A stretch of DNA of 64,000 bases from Pseudomonas sp. UBA1879 (GTDB taxonomy: Bacteria; Pseudomonadota; Gammaproteobacteria; Pseudomonadales; Pseudomonadaceae). Location: the NCBI RefSeq assembly GCF_002338065.1, contig NZ_DDHJ01000014.1:302368-366367 (forward strand), read 5' to 3'. The notes under the pieces were generated by a model that saw only the letters and a list, made by a program, of their open reading frames with translations, made no database searches and had not been told where the DNA came from. Shown in pieces: positions 46,387 through 55,342 of this stretch; the first letter of the stretch is position 1, and every line of letters starts with the position of its first letter. Position numbers and translations under genes: made by a program.

Positions 46387-48030
46387 TTAGTCGGGCTGGC
46401 TTTCGCTGGACAAGGCGCCGGTGTCTGAGGTTTCGAGCACGACATAGGCGCTGCTGCAGAACAATGAATTGAGACGTTTCATGTCAGCGATCAGCTCGAG
46501 GTGTAACGAACTGGTCTCGATACTTTGCACGATTTTACGTTGCAGTCTGCTGACATGAGCATGAGCCAGACGCCGCTCCTGTGCCCGGAAACGACGTTTC
46601 TCACGCAGCAGTTGGCGCGCGCTTTCCGGATCGCCGCTGAGGAAGACCGACAGACCCAGACGCAGGTTGGCCATCAATTGCGCGTGAAGGCCAGACAGTT
46701 CTTCCAGGCCGACATCGGAAAACGACCGACGCTGTGAGGTCTTCTGCTGCTGGACTTTGCGCAGCATGCGCTCGATCAGGCCGCTGGCCAGTTCGAGGTT
46801 GATGGCCAGCTCAATGATCTCGGCCCAACGGCGGTTGTCCTGATCGCTCAAATCTTCCCGGGGCATCTGCGCCAGGTACAGCTTGATCGCGTTGTACAGC
46901 ACCTCGACGTCATCGTTGAGGCGCCGGACTTCCTGGGTCACAGCGGTCTGATTGCCACGCAGCACCTCTTGCATGGCGTTGAGCATGCTGTCGATCAGGT
47001 CACCCATGCGTAGCGTTTCCCGCACGGCATTGGCCAGCGCCAGGCTCGGCGTTGCCAGCGCGGTCAGGTCCAGATGTCGGGGCTTGGTCTGGCCGTTGAC
47101 TTCGGCGGCCTGCGGCAGGAGAGATGCGCATAGGCGCCCCATCGGGCCAACCGTCGGCAGCATGATCAGGCAGCGCAGGCAGTTGTAAATCACGTGGAAA
47201 CTGATGACCAGACTCGACGGGCTGACGTCCAGGGTTTCCATCCAGTGCACCAGCGGGGTCAACACCGGGAAGATCAGCAGCAGCCCGATCAGCTTGTACA
47301 GCAGGCTGCCCAGCGCAACCTGACGCCCGGCGACGTTTTGCATGCTGGTGCTGAGAAAGGCCAGCAAGCCGCTGCCGATGTTGGCGCCAATCACCAGACC
47401 GATCGCCACTGGTAGGCCGATGATTTCAGCACCCGCCAGCGTAGCCGTGAGCAGGACGGCGGCGAGGCTGGAGTAGGAAATCAGCGCGAACATCGCGCCA
47501 ACCAAGGCGTCGAGCAGCAGGTCCCCAGTGAGGGACGCGAACAGCACTTTCACACCGGCAGCCTGAGTGATCGGTGCGGCGGCGGTGACGATCAGTTGGA
47601 GCGCGAGGACGATTAGGCCCAAGCCGATGCTCACGCGACCGAGTTGGCCGATGCGGGTCTGCTTGCGGGAGAGGAAAAAGATCACACCGAGGAAAATCAG
47701 CAGCGGCGAGAGCCATGAGAGGTCGAAGGTCAGGATGCGGGACATCACTGCGGTCCCGACGTCAGCACCTAGCATGATTGCCAACGCAGGGGTCAGCCCC
47801 ATCAAGCTCTGGCCAACGAAGGAGGTCACCAGCATGGCGGTGGCGTTGCTGCTCTGCACCAGCGCGGTGACAAGAATCCCGGCGACGAACGCCAGCGGGC
47901 GTTTGGACATGTTTTGGCTGAGGACGCGACGAAGCTGCGAGCCGTAGACGCGCAGAATTCCGGTCCGAACGATGTGCGTGCCCCAGATCAACAGCGCGAC
48001 GGCGGAAAGCAAATCGAGCAGGGTCAGCAT
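46387..48030 (-). CDS. Na/Pi cotransporter with PhoU-like tail
   Basis: 547-residue protein. Two repeats of the Na/Pi-cotransport domain lie in residues 1-330, with ALVQSSNATAMLVTSFVGQ and IGANIGSGLLAFLST motifs. A PhoU-like helical domain spans about 340-520. Takes up inorganic phosphate with sodium. Followed by the M16 gene 67 bases on. Confidence 0.9.
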   Translation of the reverse strand: MLTLLDLLSAVALLIWGTHIVRTGILRVYGSQLRRVLSQNMSKRPLAFVAGILVTALVQSSNATAMLVTSFVGQSLMGLTPALAIMLGADVGTAVMSRILTFDLSWLSPLLIFLGVIFFLSRKQTRIGQLGRVSIGLGLIVLALQLIVTAAAPITQAAGVKVLFASLTGDLLLDALVGAMFALISYSSLAAVLLTATLAGAEIIGLPVAIGLVIGANIGSGLLAFLSTSMQNVAGRQVALGSLLYKLIGLLLIFPVLTPLVHWMETLDVSPSSLVISFHVIYNCLRCLIMLPTVGPMGRLCASLLPQAAEVNGQTKPRHLDLTALATPSLALANAVRETLRMGDLIDSMLNAMQEVLRGNQTAVTQEVRRLNDDVEVLYNAIKLYLAQMPREDLSDQDNRRWAEIIELAINLELASGLIERMLRKVQQQKTSQRRSFSDVGLEELSGLHAQLMANLRLGLSVFLSGDPESARQLLREKRRFRAQERRLAHAHVSRLQRKIVQSIETSSLHLELIADMKRLNSLFCSSAYVVLETSDTGALSSESQPD

Positions 48031-48279
48031 ACGGAAAGCCCCCTGTTAATGACCCGGCGGGCCTTACGGCCAACGTCCGAGCGCAAAAAAAATTGAAAAT
48101 ACAGCGTATAGCGAGCGCAAGCGCGTACCCATCTGAAGTGGTCCGCACACTCAACTAAAGCTTGTAGTCGGCCTGAGGCCTTATTGCCAGCATGCCACAG
48201 ACGATAGTTGGCTGAAACAAATCTGTCACAAATCAGTTTGTTGGCGCTGCTTTCGCGATGTTGAAGCCCTACATCATCT

Positions 48280-48368
48280 GTGGGAGTGAGCTTGCTCACG
48301 AATGCTGAATGTCAGACGCCAACGCTGCTGTGCAATGCCGGCCCCTTCGTGAGCAAGCTCACTCCCAC
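48280..48368. repeat. REP pair
   Basis: gtgggagtgagcttgctcacga and its nearly perfect inverted copy tcgtgagcaagctcactcccac, with about 45 bases between. Confidence 0.9.
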
Positions 48369-48386
48369 GGTGGGTCTTCATGTCAC

Positions 48387-48415
48387 AAAAAAACGGGGCA
48401 TTTCACAATGCCCCG
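48387..48415 (-). terminator. TerC gene terminator
   Basis: On the minus strand: perfect 9-bp stem CGGGGCATT / AATGCCCCG with a four-base loop, followed by seven T. Confidence 0.93.
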
Positions 48416-48445
48416 CTTCTGTTACAGCCCACAGCGCACCGGGTG

Positions 48446-49213
48446 CTATTGACCCGGAACGTCGTTGCGAAGTTCTACTGGGTCTTTCATTGCCTTCTTC
48501 TTGGCCATCGAGGTGCGCATCTTGATGTTGATCGCTTCCACCGCCAGCGAGAACGCCATTGCAAAATACACATAACCTTTTGGCACATGCACGTCGAAGG
48601 ACTCGGCGATCAACACCGTACCGACCACGATCAGGAACGACAGGGCCAGCATCTTCAACGAAGGGTGCTTCTCGATGAAGTCGCTGATGACGCCTGCACA
48701 CAGCATCATGATCAGCACGGCCACGATGATCGCAGCCACCATGACAGGCACGTGAGACACCATACCCACTGCCGTGATCACCGAGTCCAGCGAGAATACG
48801 ATGTCGATGATGGCGATCTGAACGATGGTGTACAGGAACATGCCGCCCTTGCCCTTCGGCTCCTCGATCTCCTCTTCCTCGCCTTCCATGCCGTGATAGA
48901 TCTCTTGCGAGCTTTTCCACAGCAGGAACAGCCCGCCGAAGAACAGAATCAGGTCACGTCCCGAAATGCCCTGGCCCAAGACTACGAACAGGTCGGCCGT
49001 CAGGCGCATCACCCAAGTGATCGACAGCAGCAGCAGGATACGCGTGACCATCGCCAGCGCGAGACCGAAGATCCGTGTACGCGGCTGCATCGCCTTGGGC
49101 ATCCGGCTGACCAGAATCGAGATCATGATGATGTTGTCGATCCCCAGAACGATCTCCAGGGCAGTCAGTGTGAAGAAAGCAACCCAGATCTCGGGGTTGG
49201 TCAGCCATTCCAT
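48446..49213 (-). CDS. TerC-family membrane protein
   Basis: 255-residue protein with about seven helices. LEIVLGIDNIIMISILVSRMP and AIIDIVFSLDSVITAVGMV hold the conserved Asp/Asn residues of TerC/Alx proteins. Role is probably Mn or other metal export coupled to secreted protein loading. An acidic loop (EGEEEEIEEPKGKGG) is in the middle. Confidence 0.88.
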   Translation of the reverse strand: MEWLTNPEIWVAFFTLTALEIVLGIDNIIMISILVSRMPKAMQPRTRIFGLALAMVTRILLLLSITWVMRLTADLFVVLGQGISGRDLILFFGGLFLLWKSSQEIYHGMEGEEEEIEEPKGKGGMFLYTIVQIAIIDIVFSLDSVITAVGMVSHVPVMVAAIIVAVLIMMLCAGVISDFIEKHPSLKMLALSFLIVVGTVLIAESFDVHVPKGYVYFAMAFSLAVEAINIKMRTSMAKKKAMKDPVELRNDVPGQ

Positions 49214-49277
49214 TAGGTTTTCCTTTGAGCTTGTCTGATTCCCGCCAGCGTTCGCGTGCCGGCGGGAAATATGTGCC

Positions 49278-50585
49278 TTATAGACTGCTGAAGACGGGGA
49301 AGATCCCCATCAGCAATGCCGCGATCATGATGCAGATGCACACCAGCACGGCCCACTTGAGTGTGAAGCGCTGATGATCGCCGAATTCGATGCCTGCCAG
49401 GGCCACCAATAGGTAGGTCGAGGGTACTAGCGGGCTCAACAGGTGGACGGGCTGACCGACGATCGAGGCACGTGCCATTTCCACCGGGGTGATGCCGTAA
49501 TGCGATGCGGCTTCAGACAGCACCGGCAAGACGCCATAGTAAAACGCATCGTTGGACATGAAAAAGGTGAACGGCATGCTCACGATCGCGGTGATAACGG
49601 CCAGGTATGGCCCCATTGCGTCTGGAATCACTGCCAGCAGGCTTTTCGACATCGCATCGACCATGCCCGTGCCAGACAGGATACCGGTGAAGATCCCTGC
49701 CGCGAAAATCAGTCCGACCACCGCCAGCACGCTACCGGCGTGGGCCGCGACGCGGTCTTTCTGCGCCTGAAGGCAGGGATAGTTGACGATCATCGCGATA
49801 CTGAACGCGATCATGAACAGCACGGGCAGCGGTAGCAGGCCCATGATCAGCGCCACCATCAGCGCCAGGGTCAGCGCGGCGTTGAACCAGATCAACTTGG
49901 GACGGCGAGCCTCGGGAAATTGCGAGACGCTGATTTCGCTGTGATCGACTTCATCGCCTGGCAGATGCAGCTCACCCAGACGCGCACGCTCGCGTTTGCC
50001 GTAGAAATAGGCGATCACCAGAATCGCGACGACGCCTGCGAGCATGGCCGGAATCATGGGCACGAAGATGTCGGACGGATCGACATGCAACGCACTGGCA
50101 GCGCGTGCGGTCGGGCCACCCCATGGCGTCATGTTCATCACGCCGCCCGCCAGAATGATCAGGCCAGCCATAATGCGCGGGCTCATGCCCAGGCGGCTGT
50201 AGAGTGGCAGCATTGCGGCGACGCAGATCATGTACGTGGTCGCGCCGTCGCCATCCAGCGAGACGACCAGCGCCAACACCGCAGTGCCGACCGACACTTT
50301 GACCGGGTCGCCTTTGACCAGCTTGAGGATCTTGCGCACAGCCGGGTCGAACAGCCCGGAGTCGATCATCAGTGCGAAATACAGGATGGCGAACATCAGC
50401 ATCACGCCAGTGGGCGCGAGTTTGGTGATGCCCGCGAGCATCATCGGGCCGATACCGGCAGCAAAACCGCCAAACAGCGCGAACACGATAGGCACGATGA
50501 TCAAGGCGATGAGCGCCGACAGGCGTTTGCTCATGATCAGGTACATGAAGGCGACAACCATGGCAAAGCCGAGGAAGGTCAACAT
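49278..50585 (-). CDS. CitMHS-family divalent metal-citrate transporter
   Basis: 435-residue symporter with about 12 helices: SLDGDGATTYMICVAAMLPLY and GGVMNMTPWGGPTARAASAL are typical of CitMHS. The start at 50585 (MLTFLGFAMVVAFMYLIMSKRL) is family-like; the extended frame to 51041 is not. The substrate is probably a Mg/Ca-citrate complex. No citrate sensor is adjacent. Confidence 0.9.
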   Translation of the reverse strand: MLTFLGFAMVVAFMYLIMSKRLSALIALIIVPIVFALFGGFAAGIGPMMLAGITKLAPTGVMLMFAILYFALMIDSGLFDPAVRKILKLVKGDPVKVSVGTAVLALVVSLDGDGATTYMICVAAMLPLYSRLGMSPRIMAGLIILAGGVMNMTPWGGPTARAASALHVDPSDIFVPMIPAMLAGVVAILVIAYFYGKRERARLGELHLPGDEVDHSEISVSQFPEARRPKLIWFNAALTLALMVALIMGLLPLPVLFMIAFSIAMIVNYPCLQAQKDRVAAHAGSVLAVVGLIFAAGIFTGILSGTGMVDAMSKSLLAVIPDAMGPYLAVITAIVSMPFTFFMSNDAFYYGVLPVLSEAASHYGITPVEMARASIVGQPVHLLSPLVPSTYLLVALAGIEFGDHQRFTLKWAVLVCICIMIAALLMGIFPVFSSL

Positions 50586-50911
50586 AGAAATACTCCAGGC
50601 AGGACGCGACGTGGGGAACGGACGAAACGAAGCAATCAGTTCAAGACGGGCTGCGCGTGGAGTCGGAGGGCGAGCAATGAAGAGTGCGGAGCGAAAGCGA
50701 GCATCAGAATCACCGAATTGTTGTTGTAGATGGGCCGGGCTGCTGTTGAATGGGCTGCCTCGGCTTGGCCGGTCTGTTGCCGACGGTGGGGGGATGCTAA
50801 AGGGCTTAGCTTTCAGCCAGCTTTCGTTACCTTTCCGCTGATCGCTGTAGGAAAGATGAAGTAAATCAGAAGCGCGATAGTCAGAGGTTAAACACGAACG
50901 GGAGAACGGAC
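50586..50911. other. Divergent CitMHS/GFA gap
   Basis: 326 bases. No gene or clear operator seen. Probable promoters for both neighbours. Confidence 0.5.
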
Positions 50912-51313
50912 ATGAGTGAAACGCACACGGGCGGTTGCCATTGCGGAAACCTGCGCTATCAACTCGATGCGCCTTTACAGGATATCGCTCATTGTCATTG
51001 CTCGATTTGCCGGCGCACGTCGGGTGGGATTGCGGTGACATGGATCACGGTGCCGCTGGAAGTGTTCACGTGGACTGCGGGCAGTCCGGCGGCGTACGAC
51101 TCAAGCGCTACGTGTGTGCGTTATTTCTGCAATAACTGTGGGGCGCAGGTTGCACTGTTCACCCGAAACAGCCCTGAGACTATGGACATCACCATTGCCA
51201 CCCTCGACCACCCCGAGCTGGCAGCCGCCGAGCGCCACATCTGGACCGACAACCGCTTGCCGTGGCTGCATCTGGATGAGCATCTCCCGGGGGAGCCGGG
51301 CGAAACTGTTTGA
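50912..51313 (+). CDS. GFA-family (glutathione-dependent formaldehyde-activating) zinc protein
   Basis: 133-residue protein with zinc Cys residues in GGCHCGNLRYQL, AHCHCSICRRTSGG and FCNNCGAQV. Most members have no proven reaction. GGAGAACGG lies before the ATG at 50912. Confidence 0.88.
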   Translation: MSETHTGGCHCGNLRYQLDAPLQDIAHCHCSICRRTSGGIAVTWITVPLEVFTWTAGSPAAYDSSATCVRYFCNNCGAQVALFTRNSPETMDITIATLDHPELAAAERHIWTDNRLPWLHLDEHLPGEPGETV

Positions 51314-51411
51314 TGGGGCGTCGGTGGGTAGAGGTTGCCCACTCTCCTGTAGCCGAGAGGGTGCTCCATCCTTCAGCCATAATCGCAAGCCCTGCTGTTA
51401 CGGCGTAACCA

Positions 51412-53373
51412 TCACGGCAACTCCAATCCGCCTGCCGCTTTGTGCAGCGCCCGCAGGTGCTCACCGACCTGTTTGAGGTTTTCTTCGGTGGCAGCGATCT
51501 CGGCGGCGCGGTCCGGCTCAAGCAGCGCCCTTACCTCTTTATCCAAATCCCCGGTCAGCCGCTGCAACTGCTGCTGACGCTGGGTGCTTTCCGCTTCCAG
51601 CCTTCCCCATTCGCCTTCTTGCGGCAACCCATAGCCGCCGCTGCCGAGCAATTCAGCCGGACGACTCAGGAAGCCGCTGTTCGCCAGGATGTCCTGCAAC
51701 GTGCCGGTGGCCTTGGAGACGCCCTTGTCCTTTTGCTCCACTGCGCTGAGGTAACGCTGTTTCACTTCATCCTGCGCCAGCAAGAGCTGTCGACGCATAC
51801 TGGCCTGCTCCAGCAGCAACATCGCGGCGCTGGTGCGCAAGTCCGCCTTGGAAAAGTACGGCTGACGTTCTTTCGCAGGCAGTCCCAGCCAGTCTTCCAC
51901 GGTGGTCTGCCTCACATCCGTGGTTTTGCGCAGCACATCGAACATCGCCTGATAGCGATCCCGGTACGAGTCAAAACGGTAACCCAGACGCAGGGCTCGC
52001 TTCGGATCGTCCAGCACGCTGGTATCAGCCAATCCCCTGCCCTTCAGCACTTCCAGCAGACCGTTGGGCAGAATGCTGTCCAGACCCACGAGCCTCGGAT
52101 CGTCCGTACCGCTGCGCAACAGCTTGAGGTTTTCCACTGCGCAGTTGTTGGAAATGAACCAATAATTGCCGTCGTAGGCCCAGTGCATCTCGGCGGCGTG
52201 CTGCACCAACCCGTTGATTTGCTCGCGAGAGAGTTTCAGCGGCACCGACGCCAGGCTGCGCAATTCTGTCTTGGTGTATTCATCAATGACCTGGCCCAAC
52301 GGCAGCACGAACAGACGCGACGGATAGGCGCCGGTCAGGCCGCTCCAGCTGGACAGTTGCAGGTCATTGACGAAGGCGCGATACGACAGGACCAGGTGCT
52401 GGTCCAGATCAAGACGGCAATCCGGCCCGCGCGGGCGACCCGGTTTGCAGATCACCAGTCGCAGCATGCTGTGTCCCCAGCGACTCACCAGATTCTGGTT
52501 GGCTTCGGCCAGCAGGTAGTCGACCTCGTACACGCGCTCGGGGTCGAGTTTGCCAAGCGGCTCACGGGCGAAGTCGTTGCCCGCATTCAAATAAGGATAA
52601 GCCGTTGGGCAGGCGTCTTTGGTCGGAGGTGCCCAGTCGAACAGCTTCTTGTAGTAGTCATATAAAGAAGGGCGGCGGCAAGCGTACGCGGGGTCGAGCA
52701 GGAAATACTCCATGTTCACCGCGACGAATTCCAGCGGACTGCTGATTTCGTAAATGTCCGGGCTGCGTGCCACTTGTCCGTTGCGCTCCTCGCGCTCCCC
52801 TCGCCGCCCCACGTATTGCGGCCAGCCTGCAAGATCCAGCAGGCGCGGGTCATCGCTCAGGGTGAAACGTCGATCCGTCTGCCCTCGACAGCTATCGCGC
52901 AAACCGACCTTGCCCATGCTGTTGCCTTGACGCGTGCAGGCGATGATCAGCTTGCGTTCTTCCGGCGACCACAGTTGGGCATGGTCATAAATATGGGTGA
53001 GTTCATGCAGCACCGTCGCGAGCATTTCTTCGCGTACGGTGCCATGGGGACGATTGGTGCGCGTGGTCGCCGCCGAACCGTCGGACAATCCCGCCAACAG
53101 GCGTTGATTCAGGTCCAGCCGATACGGCCCGTCCGCGCGGCCGTAGGCATTGGACGGCATGTCATCGGTCCAGTGAACTTCGACTGTACGGTCCAGCTTG
53201 CTGACGAACATTGGCGGCAGGTGCGCCATGGCTTCGTCCAGCAGCGTCTGGCTGGCTTTCTGTTGCGCAGCAGTGAGCCCGTCGGTGTGCAGTGACAGAC
53301 TCAGGTCGGCGAAGACGCTCGTGCAGATCAGCGAAAGCGCCGACGCCAGCAGCCAGGTTGCCAGACGCCTCAC
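51412..53373 (-). CDS. Secreted DUF4105-type hydrolase with zincin motif
   Basis: 653-residue secreted protein. Signal peptide to about 22. The N-terminal part (about 40-250) holds HELTH at 123-127, a zincin HEXXH, with possible third ligands E215/E222 in SPLEFVAVNMEYF. The middle (about 285-425) is DUF4105-like: WGHSMLRL (H301) and SNNCAVENL (C411), a His-then-Cys order like permuted papain-type enzymes. A helical coiled-coil tail (about 500-650) ends it. GTG start overlaps the DUF2388 stop by 4 bases, so it is coupled. The reaction is not known; a peptide or lipid/ester bond is possible. Confidence 0.8.
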   Translation of the reverse strand: MRRLATWLLASALSLICTSVFADLSLSLHTDGLTAAQQKASQTLLDEAMAHLPPMFVSKLDRTVEVHWTDDMPSNAYGRADGPYRLDLNQRLLAGLSDGSAATTRTNRPHGTVREEMLATVLHELTHIYDHAQLWSPEERKLIIACTRQGNSMGKVGLRDSCRGQTDRRFTLSDDPRLLDLAGWPQYVGRRGEREERNGQVARSPDIYEISSPLEFVAVNMEYFLLDPAYACRRPSLYDYYKKLFDWAPPTKDACPTAYPYLNAGNDFAREPLGKLDPERVYEVDYLLAEANQNLVSRWGHSMLRLVICKPGRPRGPDCRLDLDQHLVLSYRAFVNDLQLSSWSGLTGAYPSRLFVLPLGQVIDEYTKTELRSLASVPLKLSREQINGLVQHAAEMHWAYDGNYWFISNNCAVENLKLLRSGTDDPRLVGLDSILPNGLLEVLKGRGLADTSVLDDPKRALRLGYRFDSYRDRYQAMFDVLRKTTDVRQTTVEDWLGLPAKERQPYFSKADLRTSAAMLLLEQASMRRQLLLAQDEVKQRYLSAVEQKDKGVSKATGTLQDILANSGFLSRPAELLGSGGYGLPQEGEWGRLEAESTQRQQQLQRLTGDLDKEVRALLEPDRAAEIAATEENLKQVGEHLRALHKAAGGLELP

Positions 53374-53690
53374 AGTGCGAGAATGGCTTCAGCGAGGTCC
53401 TGATCAGAGGCGTTACGGGCTTCGGGTAGACGCTCGCGCAAGGTTACGAACGCGGCGTCCAGACGGGCGCCATGGATGTTGCCATTGCTGGCGACGTAGC
53501 TGGCAGCGTCGTCCTGAGCATCGACAACCATTTTCCAGTTGCGAACCGAAGACGTAGTGTCGGACGTGAAATCGACACTGCGGCCCAGCGCGCGGACAAC
53601 AATATTACTGGTGGCCTTCAGGGTTTGAGCCTGTGCCACATCGGTCAGCAGCAGCAAACCAAGGGCAGCGGCGATCAGCGGGGTACGCAT
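53370..53690 (-). CDS. DUF2388 secreted small protein, copy 1
   Basis: 106 residues. Signal peptide to about 22 (TDVAQAQ), then DUF2388: DDAASYVASNGNIHGARLDAAFVTLRE... DLAEAILAL. Its stop overlaps the GTG of the hydrolase gene by 4 bases. ATG at 53690 is preceded by GGAGACG. Confidence 0.87.
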   Translation of the reverse strand: MRTPLIAAALGLLLLTDVAQAQTLKATSNIVVRALGRSVDFTSDTTSSVRNWKMVVDAQDDAASYVASNGNIHGARLDAAFVTLRERLPEARNASDQDLAEAILAL

Positions 53691-53724
53691 GTAACGTCTC
53701 CAAAATACAGGGATGCAAAAGTGA

Positions 53725-54030
53725 TTATTGGACGAGGATTGCCTGCGCCAGTTCAAGGTCGCTTGCATGAAGTTTTGGAGAGGTTTGACGTAGGTAAATC
53801 AATGCCGACTCCAGTTGTGCTCCTCGCAGTTGGCCATCAGTGGCAATGAACGCTGCTGCATCATCCTGGGCGGCAAGTATCAGCTTGTTATCGAAAGGCC
53901 CGGTCGTCACCTGGCTGGTGGCGTACCCGCTTTTGATCAGGCTTTGTGTGGTTGTGTCGAACGCGTGTGCCTGGGTGATGCTCATCAGGCTGGCGGTCGC
54001 TGCAATCAACAGGCGAGACAATAAAGGCAT
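53725..54030 (-). CDS. DUF2388 secreted small protein, copy 2
   Basis: 101 residues. Signal peptide to about 23 (THA-type AHAFD), then DDAAAFIATDGQLRGAQLESALIYLRQ... ELAQAILVQ. A paralogue of copies 1 and 3; 34 bases before copy 1. Confidence 0.87.
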   Translation of the reverse strand: MPLLSRLLIAATASLMSITQAHAFDTTTQSLIKSGYATSQVTTGPFDNKLILAAQDDAAAFIATDGQLRGAQLESALIYLRQTSPKLHASDLELAQAILVQ

Positions 54031-54136
54031 GAGTCTTCGGTATTGGCAAAACGAGTCGCAAGGCTAGCGCAAATGTCCCGGCTTGAGCCAGTGAAGGTGT
54101 CGGGACATGTGCTGTGAAACCTGTCGCCAGGCTGAA

Positions 54137-54454
54137 TCAGATGGCCAGAATGGCTTGAGCCAGCTGCGCGTCGGTAGCGCTCAGGCCTGGACTGACCTCG
54201 CGAATGTGCTGAAACGCACCTTCCAGATGAACCCCACGGATATCGCCATTGCTCGCCACGAAGCTGGCGGCGTCGTCACGTGCAGCCAAGACAATTTTGT
54301 CGTCGTGGAAGGAGGACGAAATCTTGGACGTGGCGTTCGAAGAGGCGTCTAGCGCACGTACGAGGGTATCGGTGGTGACGACAAAGCTGGAAGCCTGGGC
54401 ACCGGTGGTGGCAATCAAAAAGGCTGCGGCGGTCAGCAAGCGAAGACGAGACAT
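54137..54454 (-). CDS. DUF2388 secreted small protein, copy 3
   Basis: 105 residues. Signal peptide to about 20 (GAQASSF), then DDAASFVASNGDIRGVHLEGAFQHIRE... QLAQAILAI. First gene of the four-gene run; ATG at 54454 with GGAGC upstream. Extension to 54547 adds an implausible Cys-rich start. Confidence 0.87.
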   Translation of the reverse strand: MSRLRLLTAAAFLIATTGAQASSFVVTTDTLVRALDASSNATSKISSSFHDDKIVLAARDDAASFVASNGDIRGVHLEGAFQHIREVSPGLSATDAQLAQAILAI

Positions 54455-54810
54455 GTTGAAGCTCCAAAACAAGCAAAATGAAAAACGCGCGCACGCATCT
54501 GGCGACGAGCAAGGCTGTCTCGCAAGCGGCTGGGCAAGGTGCAGCAAGACTAACGTAACAGGGCTTTGCGGACTATCCGGGCGAATGGCCAGACGTGCAA
54601 ATCATCGACCAATGCAGTCTTTGAAGCGAGCTGAAGCCCGTACATCATGGACTGTAATGCTGAATTTAAGACTCATCAAAACTGTACCGGTTTGGCGTTT
54701 TTTGGACTCATATACGACGAAACCCGTCAGCAGTCACCTGCGACGGGTTTCGTTTTAACAATTCGGGTTGCTGGTGAGAGGCACTAGACCTGGGACCAGC
54801 AGGCGCTAAG
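54455..54810. other. Intergenic region with an orphan + strand terminator
   Basis: 356 bases between the DUF2388 and DUF1127 genes, both minus strand. It has a + strand terminator at 54718-54756 with no + strand gene before it, which may end a small RNA. The motif actgtaccggttt near 54680 recurs near 55167. Confidence 0.5.
54718..54756 (+). terminator. Orphan + strand terminator
   Basis: Perfect 11-bp stem CGAAACCCGTC / GACGGGTTTCG followed by TTTT on the + strand. No T run is seen for the minus-strand reading. Confidence 0.75.
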
Positions 54811-55026
54811 TTAGCGCCAGAACGGCTTGCTCAGCTCTTCGTAACGCTGAGATTCGCTGATACCAGCGTCAGCCAGCAGGCGAGCATCCAAACGGGCCAA
54901 TTGGTGGCGGCTGGACAAGCGACGCTGCCAGAGCATCAGGTTTGCGAACATGCGCAGCGGCAAGGAGCCTTGAGCGGATTTTGCAGTTTCTTCGTAGAAC
55001 AGTTCGGAACTTACGGTGCGTTCCAT
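54811..55026 (-). CDS. DUF1127 small protein
   Basis: 71 residues. The C-terminal 40, LMLWQRRLSSRHQLARLDARLLADAGISESQRYEELSKPFW, follow the DUF1127 pattern (split here only in position: about 29-69). Homologues are often stress-linked or bind RNA. The start at 55026 is reasonable; function here is unknown. Confidence 0.83.
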   Translation of the reverse strand: MERTVSSELFYEETAKSAQGSLPLRMFANLMLWQRRLSSRHQLARLDARLLADAGISESQRYEELSKPFWR

Positions 55027-55342
55027 GATGCTTCTTCCTTCCGCTTGTGGCGGGATTAGATTGACTTGATGGGTGCCATCTTCCTCTCGTTGCCTTGTTC
55101 ACTCCAGACACAGTTCACTTGAATTGTGCTGCTTCAGTTAACTGTGGACCCGCACTGTTTTGCTCATATCTGGGGCAACTGTACCGGTTGGCACCATATC
55201 GGTGCGTTTTGTACCGCATGAGGGGCAGGTCGATGTCTGAAGGCTTATAAAACACCCGTACAGCAGTACAGTTTTTGCTAAGAATGCATTCATATGTTCG
55301 GGCATGGCGACGACTGCTCGCCGCCAGCCCCGAACTGTTTTC
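55027..55342. other. Intergenic region upstream of DUF1127
   Basis: 316 bases. Holds caactgtaccggttggcacc near 55165 with ttttgtaccgcatg downstream, a repeated motif that may be an operator. No gene is seen. Confidence 0.4.

Larger units (their letters stand above)
48031..48445. other. Intergenic region, Na/Pi to TerC
   Basis: 415 bases holding a REP pair (48280-48368) and the TerC terminator (48387-48415). The part next to 48031 should hold the Na/Pi promoter. No gene seen. Confidence 0.6.
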
